From assembly GCA_027587225.1 (NCBI GenBank), contig JAPDDQ010000056.1:1-41893 (forward strand): a DNA stretch of 41,893 nt, written 5' to 3'. The notes beneath the pieces are model-generated. The model saw nothing but the letters and a program-made list of their open reading frames with translations. It did not search any database and was not told where the DNA came from. Source of the stretch: Solirubrobacter taibaiensis (lineage in GTDB: Bacteria > Actinomycetota > Thermoleophilia > Solirubrobacterales > Solirubrobacteraceae). Both the position numbers and the translations under genes were made by a program. This document shows, in pieces, positions 8,255 through 19,160 of the stretch. The first letter of the stretch is position 1, and each line of letters opens with the position of its first letter.

Positions 8255-8500
8255 ATGCGGATGCGGCAGAGCATCGCCGAGATCGAGGATCAGTTCTTCG
8301 AGGAGATCGAAGACGATCGCGAGCGGCGCGAGAAGCTACGCAAGCGCGCCGAGCGGCGCGCGGCAGAGCGGCAGGCCAAGCGCACGCACCGGCACGGGTC
8401 GATGCGTTTCTGGCTGCTCGTGCTCGTCCTGATCGCGACGGCCGCCGTGGTCACGTACGCGATGTTCGCGACGCTGTACTACGTGCTCAGCCCGTCCTAA
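8255..8500 (+). CDS. Small single-pass membrane protein with charged coiled coil
   Basis: 81 aa. Residues 5-45 are a highly charged helix (repeated ER/RR/AE patterns) likely to form a coiled coil. Residues about 50-76 form one transmembrane helix (FWLLVLVLIATAAVVTYAMF). There is no signal peptide cleavage site, so the charged part should stay in the cytoplasm. No family recognised. Its stop codon TAA lies in the loop of a terminator hairpin, and csrA is convergent on the other side. Confidence 0.7.
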   Translation: MRMRQSIAEIEDQFFEEIEDDRERREKLRKRAERRAAERQAKRTHRHGSMRFWLLVLVLIATAAVVTYAMFATLYYVLSPS

Positions 8501-8507
8501 GACGGGC
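8490..8507. terminator. Terminator hairpin enclosing the stop codon
   Basis: GCCCGTC (8490-8496) and GACGGGC (8501-8507) form a perfect 7-bp stem; the 4-base loop CTAA contains the TAA stop of the small membrane protein. It lies between convergent genes and could serve both. Confidence 0.6.
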
Positions 8508-8518
8508 CTCGCTCCCGC

Positions 8519-8752
8519 CTACTTGTTTGCGGACAGACGCTTGAGGGCGTCGTCCACTTCCGCGCGCGCTGATGCGCCCGCGGCGACGTTCTCCTGCTGA
8601 ATCTCCAGGTAGACCTCTTTGCGGAACACCGGAATGTCCCGAGGAGCCTGGATGCCGATCCGGACCTTCTCGCCCATGATCGACAGCACGGAGACCTCGA
8701 TGTCGTCGCCGATCATTATCGACTGGTTGGACTTACGTGTCAGTACCAGCAT
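8519..8752 (-). CDS. csrA: Carbon storage regulator CsrA
   Basis: Small RNA-binding protein that binds GGA motifs in leaders and blocks or protects translation. The 77-aa protein shows the complete family core: MLVLTRKSNQSIMIGDDIEV, GEKVRIGIQAPRDIPVFRKEVY. CsrA proteins are 60-75 aa, so the C-terminal tail (to SANK) is slightly long. A strong Shine-Dalgarno (AGGGAGG, complement of 8761-8767) precedes the ATG; the GGA within it is where CsrA would bind if it regulated itself, which is inference. No flagellar gene or fliW is visible in the window, although csrA commonly travels with them. Confidence 0.95.
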   Translation of the reverse strand: MLVLTRKSNQSIMIGDDIEVSVLSIMGEKVRIGIQAPRDIPVFRKEVYLEIQQENVAAGASARAEVDDALKRLSANK

Positions 8753-8921
8753 GCCGCCGCCTCCCTGGCGATTTCCGACTCGTTCCTCTGGGCAGACCCG
8801 CTTCTGCCAGCGAGGTGAGCACTGGTGAGGCTAGTTGTGGTTGAAGTATCCGGTATGGGGCTTGCACCCGATGAGCCCCTAGATGATGGTTGGACCCTAT
8901 GCGCTAGTCTCCGGGCCTCTT

Positions 8922-9515
8922 ATGAGCCGCCGGTCCCTGCGTCCTCAGCTTAACCAGATCCGCGGGTGGGTGCGACAGGGTCGTACCGATGCGTGGATCG
9001 CACACCAGCTGGAAGTGACCGTCCAGCAGATCCAAGCCTTCAAGCGCGAGCAGGGCCTCGAGCCCGACGCCGAAGACAACGGCGCCGCCGTCGAGGAGGT
9101 GGATCTGCGCGCGGAGGACGATGCGCAGATCGCCGCAGAACTCGAGGCGGAAGCTACGCGTCGCGCTGAAGAAGAGGCCCGCGCCGCCGAAGAGGCAGCG
9201 CGCAAGGCCGCAGAAGAAGAAGAGAAAGCCGCCGCCGCTGCAGCAGCCGCTGCAACGGAGGACGACGAGAAGCCCAAGCGCGCCGCACGGCGCCGGGGTG
9301 GCCGGTCACGCCGCCGCTCCGGGTCCGCGGGTCCGCTCGAGGGCACGTTCGACCATGGTGAAGAGGGATACGGCCTGTGGCTGGACCCCGCGATCCAGGA
9401 CGATCCCATCTACGCCGAGCACTGGGCAGGACATCGCCCCGTGGAGATCACGGTCGAGGAAGACCAGATCGTGATCCGCCGAGCCGGCGGGAGTGAAGAC
9501 TCCGACGACGACTGA
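8922..9515 (+). CDS. HTH plus coiled-coil protein of unknown function
   Basis: 197 aa from the ATG at 8922; an in-frame ATG at 8883 would add 13 residues unlike a conserved N-terminus. Three parts are visible: a helix-turn-helix-like start (IRGWVRQGRTDAWIAHQLEVTVQQIQAF reads like an HTH, residues about 9-36); a long Glu/Ala/Arg helix, probably coiled coil (about 50-120); a basic stretch (RRRGGRSRRRS) and a C-terminal folded segment (YGLWLDPAIQDDPIYAEHW and VEITVEEDQIVIRR). I do not recognise the family. DNA or RNA binding is plausible from the HTH and basic patch. It overlaps the next gene by 23 bases. TAGTCT at 8905-8910 may be its -10. Confidence 0.75.
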   Translation: MSRRSLRPQLNQIRGWVRQGRTDAWIAHQLEVTVQQIQAFKREQGLEPDAEDNGAAVEEVDLRAEDDAQIAAELEAEATRRAEEEARAAEEAARKAAEEEEKAAAAAAAAATEDDEKPKRAARRRGGRSRRRSGSAGPLEGTFDHGEEGYGLWLDPAIQDDPIYAEHWAGHRPVEITVEEDQIVIRRAGGSEDSDDD

Positions 9516-10212
9516 CGCGATCGCCTTCCGGCGGTCGCAGGATGCGTTGCAATGTGACAGCGTCGAGCCGTGGCAACACGGCTCGGTGCTGCGCACACCC
9601 TCTGTCCCGAACTACTGGGACGTCAATGTGGTGCGAGTCGAGGCCTCCGGTGTCTCCGCGGAGACCATGCTCGCCGCGGCCGACCGATACCTCGCCGACT
9701 GCGCGCACCGCAAGCTCGACATCGAGGACGAGGCCACGGGCGAAGCCGCGCGGCCGTTCTTCGACGCCGCGGGCTGGGCGACCGAGCGCCACACGATGAT
9801 GGGCCGGATCGGGCCGCCGCCGGCTGTGCGCCACGACGTCCGCGAAGTGCCCCTGAGCGCCACGCGCGCTCTACGTACCGAGTGGTACGGCGAGCACGCC
9901 GACGCGGCCTTCATGGCCGCCCAGGAGCCCGTGTTCGCGCGGCGCGGCATGCGCGCGTTCATGGTCGGAGACGCCGGCTACGTGATGCTCGCCGCCGGTC
10001 CGGGCGCGGTGGAGATCGACGCGCTGTTCGTGTCCGAGGCGGCCCGCGGAAGCGGCGTCGGCGCCTCGTTGGTGGCCGCCGCGCTGATCGCGGGCGGCGA
10101 GGACGGGGCGTGGATCGTCGCGGACGACGAAGGCCTCGCGCGCCCGCTCTACGAGCGCCTCGGGTTCGTCACCGCGTGGCGCTATTACGACTTCGTGCTT
10201 GCGCCTAAGTGA
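9493..10212 (+). CDS. GNAT-family N-acetyltransferase
   Basis: 239 aa. The C-terminal half has the GNAT acetyl-CoA motif A (VEIDALFVSEAARGSGVGASL, with R/G-x-x-G-x-G at RGSGVG) and a motif B-like end (PLYERLGFVTAWRYYDF). The N-terminal half looks like a second, degenerate GNAT-type domain, so this may be a tandem-GNAT protein. Acceptor unknown. The GTG start at 9493 lies 23 bases inside the preceding HTH/coiled-coil gene, so the two are probably translated together and functionally linked. Its TGA overlaps the convergent small gene by 8 bases. Confidence 0.83.
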   Translation: MKTPTTTDAIAFRRSQDALQCDSVEPWQHGSVLRTPSVPNYWDVNVVRVEASGVSAETMLAAADRYLADCAHRKLDIEDEATGEAARPFFDAAGWATERHTMMGRIGPPPAVRHDVREVPLSATRALRTEWYGEHADAAFMAAQEPVFARRGMRAFMVGDAGYVMLAAGPGAVEIDALFVSEAARGSGVGASLVAAALIAGGEDGAWIVADDEGLARPLYERLGFVTAWRYYDFVLAPK

Positions 10213-10525
10213 TTCTGCGGCCGCCGGCGAAGTCGCGCGCGCTGCGGCTGTAGCGGCCGAAGGCGGCGTCGGCGACGACGCGGGCGTCCCAGGCGAACGG
10301 CTCGTCCGGGGCCTCCTCGACCGCGAGGTCGGTGCACCAGCCCGTGCCCTCGTCGTAGAACTCGACGAGCTCGTCGAGCGTGAAGGAGCCGCCGACGCGG
10401 CGCCGGATCTCGTTCTGGATCACGCGCGTCACGCGTTCCAGCGTCGGCACCTGCTCGGGGTAGGCCTCGTCCAGGCGCCGGACCCCTTGTACCCACTGCT
10501 CCCGCGCGGTCTCGTACGACGACAC
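10205..10525 (-). CDS. Small conserved-looking protein of unknown function
   Basis: 106 aa from the GTG at 10525. Mostly helical, acidic, no membrane segment or signal peptide (WVQGVRRLDEAYPEQ, VIQNEIRRRVGG). I do not recognise it. The frame is open further upstream to 10570, but a TAAAAT -10 element ends 7 bases before GTG 10525, which argues for this start. It sits directly after divIC, in the place occupied in mycobacteria by a different small gene of the eno cluster. Confidence 0.68.
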   Translation of the reverse strand: MSSYETAREQWVQGVRRLDEAYPEQVPTLERVTRVIQNEIRRRVGGSFTLDELVEFYDEGTGWCTDLAVEEAPDEPFAWDARVVADAAFGRYSRSARDFAGGRRIT

Positions 10526-10532
10526 CGCCCGA

Positions 10533-10538
10533 ATTTTA
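10533..10538 (-). promoter_or_regulatory. -10 element TAAAAT containing the divIC stop codon
   Basis: Reading the minus strand, the TAA stop of divIC (10538-10536) is the first half of TAAAAT, which ends 7 bases before the GTG at 10525. This suggests a leaderless promoter for the last gene of the cluster. Confidence 0.5.
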
Positions 10539-10826
10539 GTCGAGCCCCTCCACGATGTACGCACGCTCACCGGCTTTGACCATGCCGAGGCGGCGTGCCT
10601 CGCGCTCGATCGCGCCCGGGGCGCTGAGCTCGGCCTTGCGCTCGCGCAGGCGTTCGTTCTCGGCGCGCAAGGTCGCCACGGCCTCGCGCTGGCGCGCGGC
10701 CTCCTTGTAGGTGGAGATCCAGGTCAGCGCGGGGCCGATGTAGAGGTAGAGCACGAGCGCGAAGACACCGATGAGCGCCCAGCGCCCAAGTCGGTCCCAG
10801 CGAATCCCGAGGGAACGGCGGTCCAT
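10536..10826 (-). CDS. Septum formation initiator, FtsB/DivIC family
   Basis: 96 aa bitopic division protein. A short cytoplasmic basic N-terminus is followed by one membrane helix (WALIGVFALVLYLYIGPAL, residues about 16-34), a coiled coil (REAVATLRAENERLRERKAELS, about 46-68) and the conserved C-terminal family block (IEREARRLGMVKAGE). Proteins of this family join FtsL and FtsQ/DivIB in the divisome. The position just after eno is the same as in Mycobacterium and Bacillus relatives of this cluster, supporting the call. The ATG lies 1 base from a strong hairpin and has no clear Shine-Dalgarno. Confidence 0.88.
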   Translation of the reverse strand: MDRRSLGIRWDRLGRWALIGVFALVLYLYIGPALTWISTYKEAARQREAVATLRAENERLRERKAELSAPGAIEREARRLGMVKAGERAYIVEGLD

Positions 10827-10827
10827 A

Positions 10828-10854
10828 CCTGCCGCGTTCGTTCGACGCGGCAGG
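10828..10854 (-). terminator. 9-bp hairpin between eno and divIC
   Basis: CCTGCCGCG and CGCGGCAGG form a perfect stem around a 9-base loop, right at the divIC start and 36 bases after the eno stop. It may terminate eno transcripts or, if transcription continues, hide the divIC start. Confidence 0.5.
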
Positions 10855-10889
10855 CGTCCTTCCTCTGCAATGGACCGCCCGCGGGCGAG

Positions 10890-12160
<1,271 letters not shown>

Positions 12161-12164
<4 letters not shown>

Positions 12165-12925
12165 TTCCTCAGGAGGGTACGCGCCCGGACGTAGTAGCCG
12201 AGTTGCGCCTCCGTATCCAGCGCCTCCCACGCGTGCCCGTCGCGCTGCGCGATCTCCTCCGCTCCCTCCACGCGTTCCTGGAAGCGGTCCGCCGCCGCCC
12301 GCAGCGCCAGCTCGGGGTCCACCTTCAGCTTGCGCGCGACGTTGATGGCCGCGAACAGCACGTCCCCCACCTCGTGGAACGTCTCCTCGCGCGTCTTGGC
12401 CGCCTCCAGCTCCTCCAGCTCGCCCGTCACGCCGTCGTAGGGCACGTGATCGAAGTCGAAGCCCGTCGAAGCGGCGCGACGCTGCGTCTTGAGCGCGTAC
12501 AAGGGCCCGGGCAGGTTCTCCGGCACGTCGCCGAAGATCCCCGGCTCACGCCCCGCCTCGCCCTTCTTGATCTGGTCCCAGTTCTGCAGCACCTGGCCGG
12601 CGCTGTCGGCCTGGACCTCGCCGAAGATGTGCGGGTGCCGGTTCACCAGCTTGGCGTGCACGTGCTCAGCCACCTGCGCCAGCGACCCCGTCCCCCGCTC
12701 CTCGAGCAGCAGCGACAGGAAGTGGACCTGGAACAGCACGTCCCCCAGCTCGTCCACCATCTTGTTGTCGTCCCCACTGTGCGCGGCGGCGGCGAGCTCG
12801 TACGCCTCCCCCACCGTGTGCGGGACGATCGACCGCTCGTCCTGCTCGCGATCCCACGGGCACTCGCGCCGCAGCTTCCGGGTCAGCTCGTCAAGACGCG
12901 CGACCGCGTCAGCGCCGTTGTCCAT
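12161..12925 (-). CDS. mazG: Nucleoside triphosphate pyrophosphohydrolase MazG
   Basis: Hydrolyses (d)NTPs to NMP and pyrophosphate, cleaning the nucleotide pool. The 254-aa protein has two MazG domains: the first with CPWDREQ, the metal-binding helix pair EAYELAAA and DELGDVLFQV; the second with EELEEL and HEVGDVLFAAINVARKL. I start it at the ATG at 12925 rather than the GTG at 12934 because a TAACGT -10 element ends 7 bases before this ATG and would overlap the upstream GTG. Its TGA overlaps the eno start. Confidence 0.95.
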
Positions 12926-12932
12926 CGCACCC

Positions 12933-12938
12933 ACGTTA
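12933..12938 (-). promoter_or_regulatory. -10 element (TAACGT) of mazG-eno
   Basis: TANNNT hexamer 7 bases before ATG 12925, no Shine-Dalgarno. The -35 area coincides with the hairpin that ends the upstream gene. Confidence 0.55.
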
Positions 12939-12942
12939 ACGA

Positions 12943-12972
12943 CGAAGCGCCGCCCGAAGGGGCGGCGCTTCG
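12943..12972 (-). terminator. Strong 13-bp terminator hairpin
   Basis: CGAAGCGCCGCCC (12943-12955) and GGGCGGCGCTTCG (12960-12972) form a perfect stem with loop GAAG, 22 bases after the stop of the parvulin lipoprotein gene. No U-tract follows, typical of high-GC actinobacteria. Confidence 0.75.
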
Positions 12973-12994
12973 CGGAAACGGGTGTAGCCGGGGT

Positions 12995-14143
12995 TCAGCC
13001 CTGCTCAGGCGCGACCGGGACCTCGCCGCCGCCGGCGGCTGACGGGGTCGGGGTGGCCTTCGGGCCGTTCTTGCAGTCCGAGGTCTTGTAGCCCTCGGAG
13101 CACTCCGTCTTTTCCTTCCAGCGGGCGGTGAAGTCCTTGACGAACTTGTCAAGGGCCGTCTGCTGGTTCTGGGACTGGAGCGTCTGCTTGATGGTCTCCT
13201 TGGCCTCCGCCTGCGTCTGCTGCGAGGCGTCGGTGACGTTGGTGACCGTGAAGACGTAGTAGCCGTACTGGGTCTTGATCGGACCGACGAGCTCGCCCTT
13301 CTTGGCGGAGAAGACGGCGTCGTCGAGCTCCTTGTCGAGCGTGCCCTTGGCCTGGGCCGGCAGCTTGCCGCCGGACGCCTTGGACGTGTCGTCGATCGAG
13401 TACTCCTTGGCGACCTTGGTCCAGGAGTCGCCGCTGTCGAGCGCGGCCTTGGCCTTGTCGGCCTCCGCCTTGCCCTTGGTCAGCACGACGCGCAGGTCAC
13501 GCTTCTCAGGCTGGGCGAAACGAGCCTTGTTCTTGTTGTAGAAGTCGGCGATCGCCTTGTCGGAGACCGTGTCCTTGCCCTTGACGACCTTGTCGCGGAT
13601 CTTGTTCGACAGGAGGTCGAGCTTGACGCGCTGCAGGATGTCGGCCTCGGTCTGACCCGAGGTGGCGATGAACTTCTTGTAGTCCTCGTCCTTCGGGAAG
13701 GACTGCTTCTTCTGCTCGGCGAAGGACTTCTTGACCTCCGCGTCCGTGACCTTGACGTCCAGCGTCTCGGCCTCGTTCTGAATCCACTTGAAGGAGATCA
13801 GGAGCTGAAGCACCTGGTTGCGCAGCTGCTCGTACTCCTGCGTGCACTGCGTCTTGAGCTGCGAGTCGGTGACCTTCGGCTGGCCCTTGGCCGGCGCCGG
13901 AGTCGCCTTTCGCTTGGCCGCGATGCACTTGGCATAGCCGGCTTCAGGGTCCGGAACAGCCGCGTTGGCCTGACCGGTGGACTTCGCAGCCACGGTCATC
14001 CAGTGCGTGAAGTCCGACTTCTCGATGGCTTCACCGTCGACAGTGGCGACGGCGTTGCCTGGAACTCCGCCACAAGCGGCGAAGGTGGCCCCCACGCCGG
14101 CTACGGCGGTGAGGCTAAGTGCGATGCGAGCAGCCTTGATCAT
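12995..14143 (-). CDS. Parvulin-type peptidyl-prolyl isomerase lipoprotein (PrsA/SurA-like), copy 1
   Basis: Extracytoplasmic foldase. 382 aa: lipoprotein signal peptide with Cys at residue 24 (TFAACGG), SurA-type N-terminal helical region (ATVDGEAIEKSDF), and a PpiC rotamase domain (about 215-325, from EKRDLRVVLTK to GYYVFTVTNV). The C-terminal tail carries two cysteines (TECSEGYKTSDCKNG) and a Thr/Pro-rich end. Compared with the paralogue at 21427-22398 it has an insertion of about 40 residues with two further cysteines (YAKCIAAKR and KTQCTQEY). It is monocistronic by appearance, between mfd and mazG, and followed by a strong terminator. Confidence 0.9.
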   Translation of the reverse strand: MIKAARIALSLTAVAGVGATFAACGGVPGNAVATVDGEAIEKSDFTHWMTVAAKSTGQANAAVPDPEAGYAKCIAAKRKATPAPAKGQPKVTDSQLKTQCTQEYEQLRNQVLQLLISFKWIQNEAETLDVKVTDAEVKKSFAEQKKQSFPKDEDYKKFIATSGQTEADILQRVKLDLLSNKIRDKVVKGKDTVSDKAIADFYNKNKARFAQPEKRDLRVVLTKGKAEADKAKAALDSGDSWTKVAKEYSIDDTSKASGGKLPAQAKGTLDKELDDAVFSAKKGELVGPIKTQYGYYVFTVTNVTDASQQTQAEAKETIKQTLQSQNQQTALDKFVKDFTARWKEKTECSEGYKTSDCKNGPKATPTPSAAGGGEVPVAPEQG

Positions 14144-14283
14144 TTAGTGCCTGAGAAGGGGATCGATGGACGTACGGTTGTTGCCGAGGCAGAACCGCCC
14201 GGCGCAAGCGAGGAATTTGACCTTCTCCCGGCTGGGCATGGTAGCGGTGGGTTCTGGGTACCCAACTTCTTTTGACCCGACCT

Positions 14284-17607
<3,324 letters not shown>

Positions 17608-17614
17608 CCCATAG

Positions 17615-17633
17615 AGACTAGAAGAGCTACAGT
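17615..17633. promoter_or_regulatory. Divergent mfd/pnuC leaderless promoters
   Basis: TAGTCT (17620-17615, minus) lies 7 bases before TTG 17607 of mfd; TACAGT (17628-17633, plus) lies 7 bases before GTG 17641 of pnuC. The whole divergent spacer is about 30 bases, so the two promoters interleave. Confidence 0.55.
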
Positions 17634-17640
17634 TATGGTC

Positions 17641-18228
17641 GTGTTGACCAAAACTGTGTTCGAGCTCTTCGGAGAACCCGTCTCGTGGGCCGAGCTGTTC
17701 GGCTTCATCACGGGCATCGCGTGCGTGGCGCTCGCGGTCGCCCAGCGGATCGAGACCTTCCCCGTCGGCATCGCCAACAACGTGTTCTTCGTGATCCTGT
17801 TCACGGACGCCCGGCTGTTCGCCGACGCCGCGCTGCAGATCGTGTTCATCGTCCTCGGCGTGATGGGCTGGTGGGTGTGGGCCACCCGCGTGCGCTCCCC
17901 GCTCGCGGTCACCCACGCCGGCCCCCGTCTCCTCGTCGCGACGGCGCTCGGAGTGGGCGTCGCGACGCTCATCCTGATCCCGATCCTGCGTGCGGCGCAC
18001 GGCGCGGCGCCCGGCTGGGACGCGGCGACGACGTCGATGTCGCTCGGCGCGCAGCTGCTGCTGAACCTCAAGCGGCTGGAGACCTGGTACGTGTGGATCG
18101 CCGTGGACGTGATCTACGTCCCGCTCTACTTCAGCCGTGACCTGAACCTGACCGCGCTCGTCTACATCGTGTTCCTCGCCCTCTGCGTCCAGGGATGGAG
18201 GCAATGGCGAACCGTCGTCACGGCCTAG
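17641..18228 (+). CDS. pnuC: Nicotinamide riboside transporter PnuC
   Basis: Imports nicotinamide riboside by facilitated diffusion driven by intracellular phosphorylation. About 195 aa with roughly seven membrane helices, as expected for the family. The C-terminal blocks WYVWIAVDVIYVPLYF and ALCVQGWRQWR are the PnuC hallmark (W-x-W-D substrate region and final helix). The ATG at 17635 is also possible, but a TACAGT hexamer only 1 base before it would fit better with initiation at GTG 17641. It overlaps nadR, forming a transport-kinase pair. Confidence 0.92.
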   Translation: MLTKTVFELFGEPVSWAELFGFITGIACVALAVAQRIETFPVGIANNVFFVILFTDARLFADAALQIVFIVLGVMGWWVWATRVRSPLAVTHAGPRLLVATALGVGVATLILIPILRAAHGAAPGWDAATTSMSLGAQLLLNLKRLETWYVWIAVDVIYVPLYFSRDLNLTALVYIVFLALCVQGWRQWRTVVTA

Positions 18229-19160
18229 TCCTCGGCAAGTTCCTGCCGCCGCACGGCGGCCATCACGAGCTCGTCGACTACGCGCTGACGCAGTGTGAGC
18301 GGGTCACCGTGCTCGTGCTGGGGTCGAAGACCGAGAGGATCCCGCTGCACCTGCGCCGCGAGTGGATGCGGGCGCGCCACCCCGGTGCGCGCGTGGTCGC
18401 CGGCTGGGACGAGATCCCCGTCGACTTCGACGATCCCCACGTCCACGACCTGCACATCGAGCTGATGGAGCGGCTGCTCAACGAGCCGATCGACGCGGTG
18501 TTCACGGGCGAGGGCTACGGGGACCTGCTCGCGCGGCGGTGGGGCGTCGAGCACGTCTGCCACCCCCGGTCGGGGCTGATCTCCGGCACGCAGGTCCGCG
18601 CCGATCCCGCCGCGTTCTGGGACCAGCTCACCCCGCCCGTCCGCGCCTACCTCGCGCGCCGGGTCGTGATCACCGGCGCGGAGTCGACCGGGACCACGAC
18701 GCTGGCACGGGCGCTGGCGGAGCGGCTGGACACGAACTGGGTGCCGGAGGTCGGGCGCGCGGTGACGGAGGCGCGGGGGATCGACTACGAGTGGACCGAC
18801 GCCGACTTCGCGATGATCGCCCGCCGCCAGCAGCGCGACGAGGACCGCGCCGCGCGCATATCCGGCCCGGTCCTCGTGTGCGACACCGACGCGCTCGCCA
18901 CCTGCATCTGGCAGGAGCGGTACCTGGGGCGTTCCACGGCGGACGTCGAGGCCATCGCGGCGTCGCGACGCTACGCCCTCACGGTGCTCACCGCCGACGA
19001 CATCCCGTTCGTGCAGGACGGGTATCGCGACGGCGAGCACATCCGGGCCTGGATGACTCAGCGCTTCCGGGAGCGGTTGCGCCAGCCCTGGATCGAGGTC
19101 CGCGGGACGGTGGAGGAACGCGTCGAAGCGGTGCTCACGGCGTTGTCGTCGACAGCGTGA
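18204..19160 (+). CDS. nadR: NadR-like bifunctional NMN adenylyltransferase / ribosylnicotinamide kinase
   Basis: Traps imported nicotinamide riboside: kinase makes NMN, adenylyltransferase makes NAD. 318 aa without the N-terminal HTH of enterobacterial NadR. Adenylyltransferase motifs: GKFLPPHGGHHEL and SGTQVRADP. Kinase domain starts near residue 155 with VVITGAESTGTTTLARALAE; at the Walker A lysine (usual GAESTGKTT) there is a threonine, see findings. The start at 18204 is preceded by GGATGGAGG inside pnuC; ATG 18195 is an alternative. The 3' end overlaps the convergent phosphodiesterase by 26 bases. Confidence 0.9.
   Translation: MANRRHGLVLGKFLPPHGGHHELVDYALTQCERVTVLVLGSKTERIPLHLRREWMRARHPGARVVAGWDEIPVDFDDPHVHDLHIELMERLLNEPIDAVFTGEGYGDLLARRWGVEHVCHPRSGLISGTQVRADPAAFWDQLTPPVRAYLARRVVITGAESTGTTTLARALAERLDTNWVPEVGRAVTEARGIDYEWTDADFAMIARRQQRDEDRAARISGPVLVCDTDALATCIWQERYLGRSTADVEAIAASRRYALTVLTADDIPFVQDGYRDGEHIRAWMTQRFRERLRQPWIEVRGTVEERVEAVLTALSSTA

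Noticed and set aside
9121..9260. Glu/Ala/Arg-rich repeat-like stretch
   Set aside because: It is a coiled-coil coding segment, not a tandem DNA repeat or CRISPR; units are irregular.
10876..10887. 12-base GC palindrome CGCCCGCGGGCG after eno
   Set aside because: All-GC palindromes are frequent in this composition and it has no loop to form a terminator.
14255..14264. 10-base palindrome TGGGTACCCA in the mfd/parvulin spacer
   Set aside because: Short, with no matching partner or clear promoter nearby; likely chance. The 140-base spacer shows no other clear signal.
17608..18204. N-terminal extension of the mfd frame
   Set aside because: It is antisense to pnuC and rich in His/Arg/Glu without Mfd similarity; mfd aligns from TTG 17607.
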